Shown here in pieces: positions 43,982 through 49,086 of a DNA stretch of 49,086 nucleotides. Position 1 is the first letter of the stretch, and every line of letters begins with the position of its first letter. The position numbers were made by a program, and so were the translations under genes. This stretch comes from JAUXFS01 sp050329575 (lineage in GTDB: Bacteria; Pseudomonadota; Alphaproteobacteria; Rhodospirillales; Defluviicoccaceae). The notes beneath the pieces are model-generated. The model was not told the DNA's origin. It searched no databases and was given only the letters and a program-made list of their open reading frames with translations. The stretch covers positions 1 to 49,086 of the forward strand of contig JBHJOP010000018.1 in assembly GCA_050329575.1 (NCBI GenBank), in the 5' to 3' direction.

Positions 43982-44212
43982 TCACGCATCCCGCTGAACG
44001 CGGACCGCTTCGGCTTCGACCTTGCGCAAGCTGAGCGCAAAGCCGCGGACCTCGATCTCCACCGGATCGCCGAGCGGCGCCATCCGCTTGAGGGTGAACC
44101 GCGTCCCCGGGGTCAGTCCCATCGCCATCAGCCGGGCGCGATAGCCGGGATTGCCGGCGCCGAAGCCGACCACCTCGGCGGCCTCACCGACCTTCAGGTC
44201 CGAGAGCTTCAT
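43982..44212 (-). CDS. feoA: FeoA-domain protein (second copy)
   Basis: Encodes 76 residues with the SH3-like FeoA fold: MKLSDLKVGEAAEVVGFG, RLMAMGLTPGTRFTLKRMAPLGDPVEIEVRG and LSLRKVEAEAV. It probably supports FeoB at the cytoplasmic face. Its ATG overlaps the stop of the upstream FeoA gene by 4 bp (ATGA), and feoB follows after 30 bases, so all are one transcription unit. Confidence 0.94.
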   Translation of the reverse strand: MKLSDLKVGEAAEVVGFGAGNPGYRARLMAMGLTPGTRFTLKRMAPLGDPVEIEVRGFALSLRKVEAEAVRVQRDA

Positions 44213-44508
44213 CGCTCCTCTCCCTCCTCCGTCATCGACATCACCCTGACCTTGAGGGCGAGACCGAAGCCGACGGCGACGCGGGTTCCGCCGACCGCCA
44301 CCAGCACCGGACCGCCGGGCTGGCGGGTGACGATCTCCACCCGCCGTCCCAGCGTGAGGCCGAGATCGCTCAGCCGCCGCGCCGCCCCGGCACCGCCGTC
44401 GATCGCGAGGATCTCGACGCGCTCGCCATCTCCCGCCTGGGCGAGAGGGAAGCCGTTCACCCTCCGCCCCCGATCGCCGTCATCCGTCCCTCCGCCTTCC
44501 CCGCCCAT
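44209..44508 (-). CDS. feoA: FeoA-domain protein (first copy)
   Basis: Encodes 99 residues, with a Gly/Asp-rich N-terminal extension of about 20 residues then a FeoA domain: FPLAQAGDGERVEILAI, RRLSDLGLTLGRRVEIVTRQPGGPVLVAVGGTRVAVG. The two FeoA proteins differ substantially, so this is an old duplication rather than a recent copy. Paired FeoA genes before feoB occur in several proteobacteria. The start could lie a little downstream of the ATG at 44508. It is the first clear gene of the feo operon. Confidence 0.88.
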   Translation of the reverse strand: MGGEGGGTDDGDRGRRVNGFPLAQAGDGERVEILAIDGGAGAARRLSDLGLTLGRRVEIVTRQPGGPVLVAVGGTRVAVGFGLALKVRVMSMTEEGEER

Positions 44509-44676
44509 CGGCCCGCTCCGCCCCCCGGCGGCCGGCCGGCGATCGACCGTCGGCTCCCCTGCCGTCTCCGCCGTCCGCGCTCAGGCGGCGCGACGCGGTC
44601 GCGGCCCTCGCCTCCACGCCCGCCAACCGCGAACGAAACTCAATCACAAGCTATACCCGCGTCCTATTTCCTGCAA

Positions 44677-44691
44677 ATTCCTTGTTGGAAT
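44677..44691. promoter_or_regulatory. Inverted repeat ATTCC-N5-GGAAT upstream of feo
   Basis: A perfect 5-bp inverted repeat (ATTCC at 44677-44681, GGAAT at 44687-44691) with a 5-base spacer in the AT-rich patch upstream of feoA. It could be an operator, or simply sequence within the promoter. It does not match the Irr, RirA or Fur consensus. Confidence 0.25.
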
Positions 44692-44707
44692 AGAGCCATG
44701 AATAAAC

Positions 44708-44724
44708 TGCATGCCTGTCATGCA
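44708..44724. promoter_or_regulatory. Fur-like palindrome upstream of the feo operon
   Basis: Perfect inverted repeat TGCATG (44708-44713), spacer CCTGT, CATGCA (44719-44724). The core ATG-N5-CAT has the same spacing as the core of the classical Fur box (AATG-N5-CATT) and as the palindrome at 45763-45783 in front of the PadR-like gene. Iron control of feo is expected from general biology; which regulator binds is inferred. Confidence 0.35.
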
Positions 44725-44879
44725 TGAATCGCGCACCTTTCGCGACGGGGCGAAGGCTCCCCGGATCGCCGCCCCCCCTCGAGCAGAAAAGCATGACGTT
44801 GCAACCGGTCGGGCTCGGTCGCGCGGTCTGCCATCCGCGGCGCCGGCTCGCCGGATTTGCCTAATTCCTCTGGGGTCAT
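44718..44879 (-). CDS. Doubtful 53-residue ORF upstream of feo
   Basis: An ATG at 44879 follows a very good GGGAGGGG site and opens MTPEELGKSGEPAPRMADRA, ending after 53 residues inside the palindrome at 44708-44724. The product is hydrophilic and Arg/Glu-rich with one Cys. The strong ribosome-binding site is the only positive sign; codon bias is mixed and no family is recognised. It may be a leader peptide of the feo transcript or a chance frame. Confidence 0.28.
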   Translation of the reverse strand: MTPEELGKSGEPAPRMADRATEPDRLQRHAFLLEGGRRSGEPSPRRERCAIHA

Positions 44880-44931
44880 ATCCCCTCCCGGAGACTGCGC
44901 CGGTGCTCCGTCGGCGATGGGGGCGATGCGC

Positions 44932-45171
44932 TCACCGACGGTCGCTCGCGGGTGATCCATCGAGGCGACGCACGGGCGAGCGCGGCCCTGCCGCCTGGGG
45001 CGCATCGGCGCAAGGACGCAACGCGCCGTCGGACCCGCCGCCGATCGGCGCCGGTGTCACCGCCGCCGCTGCACGGGGCCGTCGGCCGCCGCCGGGGCCG
45101 CCGGCCGGTCCGGCGAGACGGGCGATGATCCGACCGAGAAGGGCCGGATCGAGGTTGCGCCAGGTCATCAT
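44932..45171 (-). CDS. Small hypothetical protein coupled to the PadR-like gene
   Basis: Encodes 79 residues starting at an ATG (45171) that overlaps the stop of the PadR-like gene (ATGA within ATGATGA), suggesting translational coupling. The N terminus MMTWRNLDPALLGRIIARLAG looks like an amphipathic helix; the rest is Gly/Pro/Arg-rich and probably disordered, with one Cys. No family recognised. Low-complexity composition makes the assignment uncertain. Confidence 0.42.
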   Translation of the reverse strand: MMTWRNLDPALLGRIIARLAGPAGGPGGGRRPRAAAAVTPAPIGGGSDGALRPCADAPQAAGPRSPVRRLDGSPASDRR

Positions 45172-45737
45172 GCCGCTCTCCCTCCCGTCCTGAGCTCCTG
45201 TTCGGCCGCCAGGCCCCGCGACGGCCACGCCGCCATGGCGTCCAGCCACGCGAGATCGCCTTCCAGGCGAGCGATGTCGCCGCCGAGATGCGCCGCCGCC
45301 GATCCCGCCAGCGCCGCCGGCAGGCGCCGAAGACGGTCGAGTTCGTCGATGGCGTCGCGGTAGAGGCGCCGCAGGCCCCGGACGTGGTCGCCGCGTTCGG
45401 GGGGCGGGAGATGATCGAGGGACCACAGCTTGGCACTCATGCACGTGCGGACGAAGCCACCGGACGCGCGCGGAATGGGCTTGCGGAGCAACGCGACGAT
45501 CCGCAACCGCCCGGACGGCGTCGTCGACAGCACCGTCTGTCGATCGGCGTCGTGGCTGCGCGGTGCGATCAGCCCGTCCATGATCGCGCGTTCGACGGTC
45601 GCCCGGAGGGTGTCCACGGTCGGCTGCCAATCGGCCGGCGCCACCTCCTTTGCCGCGGCGACGATGTCGGCGAACGAGGCCGGCGCCCGCCCGGCCGTTC
45701 CGAGAGCGATCAGCAACGTGACGTCGGAGGGTTCCAT
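45168..45737 (-). CDS. PadR-like winged-helix transcriptional regulator
   Basis: Encodes 189 residues from the ATG at 45737. The N-terminal winged helix (about residues 1-80) reads MEPSDVTLLIALGTAGRAPA, then TLRATVERAIMDGLIAP and TVLSTTPSGRLRIVALL, as in PadR proteins (recognition helix, then wing ending in the TPSG turn). The C-terminal half (about 95-175) is helical with LRRLYRDAIDELDRLRRLP and probably dimerises. It has an excellent promoter and a 21-bp palindrome over its start site. Its position on the same strand upstream of feo suggests, but does not show, a link to iron uptake. Confidence 0.78.
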   Translation of the reverse strand: MEPSDVTLLIALGTAGRAPASFADIVAAAKEVAPADWQPTVDTLRATVERAIMDGLIAPRSHDADRQTVLSTTPSGRLRIVALLRKPIPRASGGFVRTCMSAKLWSLDHLPPPERGDHVRGLRRLYRDAIDELDRLRRLPAALAGSAAAHLGGDIARLEGDLAWLDAMAAWPSRGLAAEQELRTGGRAA

Positions 45738-45762
45738 GGCGCGGCCTCGAAGGGGACAGTTT

Positions 45763-45783
45763 TGCAAATGCGACGCATTCGCA
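45763..45783. promoter_or_regulatory. 21-bp palindromic operator at the PadR-like promoter
   Basis: Left arm TGCAAATGCG (45763-45772), central A, right arm CGCATTCGCA (45774-45783); nine of ten positions are symmetric. It lies immediately downstream of the -10 hexamer, over the expected start site, ideal for repression. The core AATG-N5-CATT has Fur-box geometry, so it may be a Fur-type iron box; autoregulation by the PadR-like protein is the alternative. Confidence 0.6.
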
Positions 45784-45812
45784 GTTATTGACCGAATCCC
45801 CCGGCCTGTCAA
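45784..45812 (-). promoter_or_regulatory. Sigma-70-like promoter of the PadR-like gene
   Basis: On the minus strand a perfect TTGACA (45812-45807) and AATAAC (45789-45784, four of six matches) are separated by exactly 17 bases, about 45 bases before the ATG. With the palindrome next to its -10 element this is the best-defined regulated promoter in the window. Confidence 0.65.
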
Positions 45813-45865
45813 GGCTCCATCGCCGGCCGGATACGCGCGGGCGCGCTGCATCAGGCTTATCGGCT

Positions 45866-45912
45866 TATAAAAGGAATAATTGCTGGAAATTACCCCGTTC
45901 GGGGGATATAAA
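45866..45912 (+). promoter_or_regulatory. AT-rich region with TATAAA elements upstream of the tail-fibre gene
   Basis: TATAAA occurs at 45866-45871 and 45907-45912, separated by a small hairpin CCCCG/CGGGG (45893-45897 and 45900-45904, loop TT). The region has clearly low GC. One of the TATAAA elements is probably the -10 of the tail-fibre gene; no well-spaced -35 was found. The hairpin has no T-run and is not a typical terminator. Confidence 0.35.
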
Positions 45913-45982
45913 TATGAAACATTAATCGAACATGCGGCCGTCGCGCGTACCCGCATGCCCCCGCCCCTTCAGGAGATCTCCC

Positions 45983-48900
45983 TTGAACGGCCACATCAAG
46001 ATCGGCGACATCGCACCTCGCATCCAGCACACCGCGACCGGCACGCAGACCCACTTCGATTTTCCGTTTCCCATCTTCCAGGCCGCGGATCTCGAGGTTC
46101 ACCTCGACGACGTCGAACAGGCGACCGGCTACGTCGTCCACGGCGCCGGCAACTCGACCGGCGGCACGCTGACGTTCGACACGCCGCCCGCGGCCGGAAG
46201 CCGGGTGACGTTGCGTCGCGTCGTCGCCATCGAGCGCACCCGCGATTTCCTGAGGACGTCGCCGCTGACCGCCGACGACATCAACGACGACCTCGACTAC
46301 CTGACGGCGACGGTGCAGCAGGTGGGCGACAACGTCCGCCGCGCCGTGCGGCTCGGCGCCACCGACGAGAACGCCGACCTGACCCTGCCGCCCAGGGCCG
46401 AGCGCGCCGACAAGGTGCTCGCCTTCGATGCCGACGGCAACGTCACCGCGCGCGCGGCGGCCGCGGGGGACGGCGTCACCGACCACGGCGGGCTCGCCGG
46501 CCTCGGCGACGACGACCACCCGCAGTATCTGAATGCGGCGCGGGCCGAGGGCTGGCTGTCGACGAAGACGCTGGACGACATCGCCGCCGGTGACGTCAGC
46601 CGCCGCTTCGGCGCCGACGCCGAAGCCAAGCTGGCGGGCATCGAGGCCGGCGCCCAGGTCAACACCGTCGCCTCGGTGTTCGGTCGTGCCGGCTCGGTCA
46701 CCGCGGCCGCCGGCGACTACGCCGCCTCCCAGGTCGACAACGACTCCGGCACCCCCGGCGAGACCGTCGGCGAGGCGCTCGGCCGCCTGCAGGCGGACAA
46801 GGCGGCGGCGGCCGATCTCGCCGCCCATGCCGCCGATGCCGCCAACCCCCACGCGGTCGGCAAGGCGCAGGTCGGCCTCGGCAACGTCCCCGACCTCAAG
46901 GTCCGGCTCGACGCCGCCACCGATCCGGGTCCCGCCGACGACGCCGCCGCCGCCTGGGCGGTCGGGTCGCGCTGGGTCAACGTCGTGACCGACGGCGAGT
47001 TCGTCTGCGTCGACGCCAGCGCCGGCGCCGCGGTGTGGAAGCCGACGACGGCCGCCGGCGGCGGCACCTCCGACCACGGGGCGCTGGCCGGCCTCGGCGA
47101 CGACGATCATCCGCAGTACCTGGATGCGGCGCGGGCCGACCAGTGGCTGGCGGCGAAGACCTCCGACGACCTCGCCGAGGGCGCCGCCAACCGCTACATG
47201 GCGCTGGCCGGCAGTGGCACGGCCGCCACCGCGGCGCGCTCCGACCACGACCACGCCGGGACCTATGCCGCCGCCGGCCACGGCCATGCCGGTCTGGTGC
47301 CCGCCGGCGGCAGCGCCGGCCAGGTGCTGGCCAAGGCGAGCGGCGCCAGCCTCGATGTCGCCTGGCGCGACCAGCCGCCGCCGGGCGAGATCAACACCGC
47401 CAGCAACGTCAACGTCGGCGGCATCGGCGTGTTCAGGCGGAAGTCCGGAACCAACCTCGAGTTCCGCGGCATCGGCGCCGGGTCCAGTCGCATCTCGACC
47501 AGCCTCAACGACGCCACCAACGAGATCCGCCTCGACGTCAGCGAGCCCAACCTCAACCTCGCCAACATCGGCGGCAGCCTCGGCTCCAACGCCGCCCACG
47601 GGGTGCGCGGCGGCGGCGGCCTGCACGCGACCGCGACCAACGCCACCGCCGGCTTCATGTCGCCGGGCGACAAGGCGAAGCTCGACGGCATCGCACCCGG
47701 CGCCGAGGTCAACACCGTCGCCTCGGTGTTCGGCCGCGGCGGCGCCGTCGTCACCGCCACCGGCGACTACGTCGCCTCGCAGGTGACGAACGACGCCGGC
47801 GTCGCCGGCGCCACCGTCGCCGACGCCCTCGCGGCGCTGCACGCCGACAAGGCGCGGGCGGCCGACCTCGCCGCCCACGCGGCGAGCACCGCCAACCCCC
47901 ACGCCGTCGGCAAGGCGCAGGTCGGTCTCGGCAACGTCCCGAACCTGAAGGTGAGGCTCGACGCCGCGACCGACCCCGGTGCCGCCGACGGCGCGGCCGC
48001 CGGCTGGGCGGTCGGGTCGCGCTGGGTCAACGTCGCCGCCGACCGGGAGTTCGTCTGCGTCGACGCCACCGCCGGCGCCGCGGTGTGGAAGGAGACCACC
48101 GCGGCCGGCGGCACCGGTGCCGTCGCCAGCGTCTTCGGCCGCAGCGGCGCCGTCGCCGCGGCGGTCGGCGACTACCGGGCCTCGCAGGTCGCCAACGACT
48201 CGGGCGTCGCCGGCACCACGGTCAGGGACGCCCTCCACAAGCTGGACAACGACATCCAGGCCCTCGCGCCCGACACGAATCGTGCTATAGTCGCACCCGC
48301 ATCGGACGACCGGACCGTCAGCCTGGAGTTGCCCGCCGCCGTGGACCGCCGCGACTTCCTGCTCGGCTTCACCGCCACCGGCGCGGTGACCACCACCAAG
48401 GTGGCGACGGCGGCGCTCGTCGACGGCCTGGCGGCGACCGGGGTGCGCGCGGTGGCGTCGATGGCGGCGCTGCGCACCACCCTGCCGCCGGTCGGTTCGG
48501 GCGCGGTCTGGCTCGCCGGCTACTATGATGCGCGCGACGGCGGCGAGGGGATGTTCCAGTGGGACGCGGCGGCCACCGTCGCCGACAACGGCGGCACCGT
48601 CGTCGCCCCCGATCCCGCCACCCCCGGCCGCTGGATCCGCGCCGCCGCCGCCGAGGAGATCGACGTCCGCTGGTTCGGCGTCCGCGGCGACGGCGTCACC
48701 GACAACGCGCCGCACGCGCGCGCCAAGGACTACGACGCCACCGACACGCTGATCGCGCTCCGCAACCACCTGACCGCCGACCGCTCGAAGCACTACACCG
48801 TCTATTTCCCGCCCGGCCATTACAAGTACACCAACAACCGCTGGCTGCTCGGCGTCGGCTCGGTGACGATCCAGGCGACCGGCGCGAAGTTCCAGAACAT

Positions 48901-49086
48901 AACGACCTCGGGTTGGGAAGCGGACGGGCGCCTGTTCAACAATCAAATGGCTTGGGACGATCAGGGCGATCAGCGAATGTTGGGGAATCGTCCGTTCTAC
49001 GACGGTTTCCGGTTTGCCGACGCCGACTCAGGCGAGACCGTGCTGACGATGGAAACCCCCGGCGATGAGGCCAACTTCTCGGTCGG
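45983..49086 (+). CDS. Phage-tail-fibre-like protein with T7-type N terminus (partial, runs off the right edge)
   Basis: A frame open for 1,034 codons to the window end. The TTG start at 45983 follows AGGAGA at six bases; an in-frame ATG at 45932 has no such site. Residues about 1-125 resemble the N-terminal virion-attachment domain of T7-like tail fibres (THFDFPFPIFQAADLEVHLD, TGGTLTFDTPPAAGSRVTLR, then DDINDDLDYLTATVQQV). Repeated fibre modules follow, including GLGDDDHPQYL twice and NTVASVFGR twice. Near residue 890 IDVRWFGVRGDGVTDN matches the start of a pectate-lyase-3 type beta-helix. Expected role: host-surface recognition by a phage or tail-derived particle. No other phage gene is visible. 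Confidence 0.85.
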   Translation, partial: MNGHIKIGDIAPRIQHTATGTQTHFDFPFPIFQAADLEVHLDDVEQATGYVVHGAGNSTGGTLTFDTPPAAGSRVTLRRVVAIERTRDFLRTSPLTADDINDDLDYLTATVQQVGDNVRRAVRLGATDENADLTLPPRAERADKVLAFDADGNVTARAAAAGDGVTDHGGLAGLGDDDHPQYLNAARAEGWLSTKTLDDIAAGDVSRRFGADAEAKLAGIEAGAQVNTVASVFGRAGSVTAAAGDYAASQVDNDSGTPGETVGEALGRLQADKAAAADLAAHAADAANPHAVGKAQVGLGNVPDLKVRLDAATDPGPADDAAAAWAVGSRWVNVVTDGEFVCVDASAGAAVWKPTTAAGGGTSDHGALAGLGDDDHPQYLDAARADQWLAAKTSDDLAEGAANRYMALAGSGTAATAARSDHDHAGTYAAAGHGHAGLVPAGGSAGQVLAKASGASLDVAWRDQPPPGEINTASNVNVGGIGVFRRKSGTNLEFRGIGAGSSRISTSLNDATNEIRLDVSEPNLNLANIGGSLGSNAAHGVRGGGGLHATATNATAGFMSPGDKAKLDGIAPGAEVNTVASVFGRGGAVVTATGDYVASQVTNDAGVAGATVADALAALHADKARAADLAAHAASTANPHAVGKAQVGLGNVPNLKVRLDAATDPGAADGAAAGWAVGSRWVNVAADREFVCVDATAGAAVWKETTAAGGTGAVASVFGRSGAVAAAVGDYRASQVANDSGVAGTTVRDALHKLDNDIQALAPDTNRAIVAPASDDRTVSLELPAAVDRRDFLLGFTATGAVTTTKVATAALVDGLAATGVRAVASMAALRTTLPPVGSGAVWLAGYYDARDGGEGMFQWDAAATVADNGGTVVAPDPATPGRWIRAAAAEEIDVRWFGVRGDGVTDNAPHARAKDYDATDTLIALRNHLTADRSKHYTVYFPPGHYKYTNNRWLLGVGSVTIQATGAKFQNITTSGWEADGRLFNNQMAWDDQGDQRMLGNRPFYDGFRFADADSGETVLTMETPGDEANFSV
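46481..46624 (+). repeat. Tail-fibre module A, copy 1
   Basis: Begins DHGGLAGLGDDDHPQYLNAA and covers about 45 residues. It recurs at 47072 with DNA identity over most of the stretch, offset exactly 591 bases (197 codons). The GLGDDDHPQYL motif is common in tail fibres and is probably a small trimeric shaft or knob element. Confidence 0.75.
46625..47060 (+). repeat. Tail-fibre module B, copy 1
   Basis: About 145 residues from AKLAGIEAGAQVNTVASVFG to the segment GAAVWKPTTAAGG. Repeated at 47675-48110 at a constant spacing of 1,050 bases (350 codons) with no indel at the points checked; stretches such as the one encoding HAVGKAQVGLGNVP are nearly identical in DNA. Confidence 0.8.
47072..47215 (+). 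repeat. Tail-fibre module A, copy 2
   Basis: DHGALAGLGDDDHPQYLDAA and following residues, the second copy of the module at 46481, offset 591 bases. It sits directly after module B copy 1, so the order is A-B-A-x-B-B(partial). Confidence 0.75.
47675..48110 (+). repeat. Tail-fibre module B, copy 2
   Basis: AKLDGIAPGAEVNTVASVFG to GAAVWKETTAAGG, in phase with copy 1 at a constant 1,050-base offset. A third, shorter copy follows directly at about 48119-48270 (AVASVFGRSGAVAAAVGDY, then ASQVANDSGVAGTTVRDAL). Confidence 0.8.
48119..48270 (+). repeat. Tail-fibre module B, partial third copy
   Basis: Covers only the first third of module B (AVASVFGR through TTVRDALHKLDND), then the sequence diverges toward the beta-helix part. 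Shows that module number has changed by partial duplication or deletion. Confidence 0.7.

Larger units (their letters stand above)
44509..44876. other. Region upstream of the feo operon
   Basis: About 370 bases. The part next to feoA (44509-44640) is GC-rich and featureless. From 44640 to 44730 it is AT-richer and contains two palindromes described separately (44677-44691 and 44708-44724), so the feo promoter is probably here. On the minus strand TTTGCA (44678-44673) and TATAGC (44656-44651) are 16 bases apart, a possible -35/-10. The distal half overlaps a doubtful 53-residue ORF. Confidence 0.45.

Noticed and set aside
45890..48946. 1,018-codon open frame on the minus strand
   Set aside because: It is antisense to the tail-fibre frame, which has a ribosome-binding site, a recognisable N-terminal domain and fibre motifs. 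The minus-strand peptide is a Gly/Val/Arg/Ala low-complexity mirror.

Overview
The window is a very GC-rich chromosomal segment from an alphaproteobacterium, most likely in or near the Rhodospirillales. The evidence is the gene order fabG-acpP-fabF-mltG and dprA-topA-rnr-(S41 peptidase)-rpmG, a zinc-free L33 protein, paired CheY-like regulators with GPDRRR/GPERR tails, and an Irr-type iron control element. Nothing in the sequence fixes a genus. About 27 clear protein genes, several probable small genes and one large gene running off the right edge are supported. No rRNA, tRNA, CRISPR array or insertion sequence was seen.

Left part (1-11040): after the tail of an unidentified gene comes a metal-resistance block. 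It holds a Cys-rich secreted leader protein, a CusB-type adaptor fused to a CusF metallochaperone domain, a CusA-type RND pump and, coupled to it by a TGATG junction, a membrane-anchored class III nucleotide cyclase. Facing it are a KefC-like K+/H+ antiporter and a P2-type cation ATPase. No CusC-like outer-membrane gene lies in the window.

11100-18800: a fatty-acid/cell-wall operon (fabG, acpP, fabF, mltG) is read leftward from a good sigma-70-like promoter. Divergent to it are two CheY-like response regulators; the second carries a FliM N-terminus-like peptide at its C terminus. Then come asd and a CBS-DUF294 nucleotidyltransferase-like protein.

19350-25150: a sodium:solute symporter with a long leader and a strong terminator, a small membrane protein overlapping a TPR protein, a long-form acyl-CoA dehydrogenase and a Crp-type regulator.

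25174-34200: the leftward housekeeping block rpmG, S41 peptidase lipoprotein, rnr, topA, dprA, a HIT protein and a peroxiredoxin. The peroxiredoxin promoter overlaps a close match to the Irr iron control element.

34600-41330: a small charged protein; a three-domain acyl-adenylating enzyme-ACP-PlsC fusion; a stand-alone histidine-kinase dimerisation domain with no ATPase domain and a displaced phosphoacceptor His; a CPA1 antiporter fused to a cyclic-nucleotide-binding domain; and a CopD-like membrane protein.

41325-45740: the ferrous iron uptake operon feoA-feoA-feoB-feoC, preceded on the same strand by a PadR-like regulator and small ORFs. Two palindromes here share an ATG-N5-CAT core. Rightmost, a tail-fibre-like gene (TTG start at 45983, open to the edge) has a T7-like N-terminal domain, an internal 1,050-bp-spaced module duplication and a sharp drop in GC at its end.
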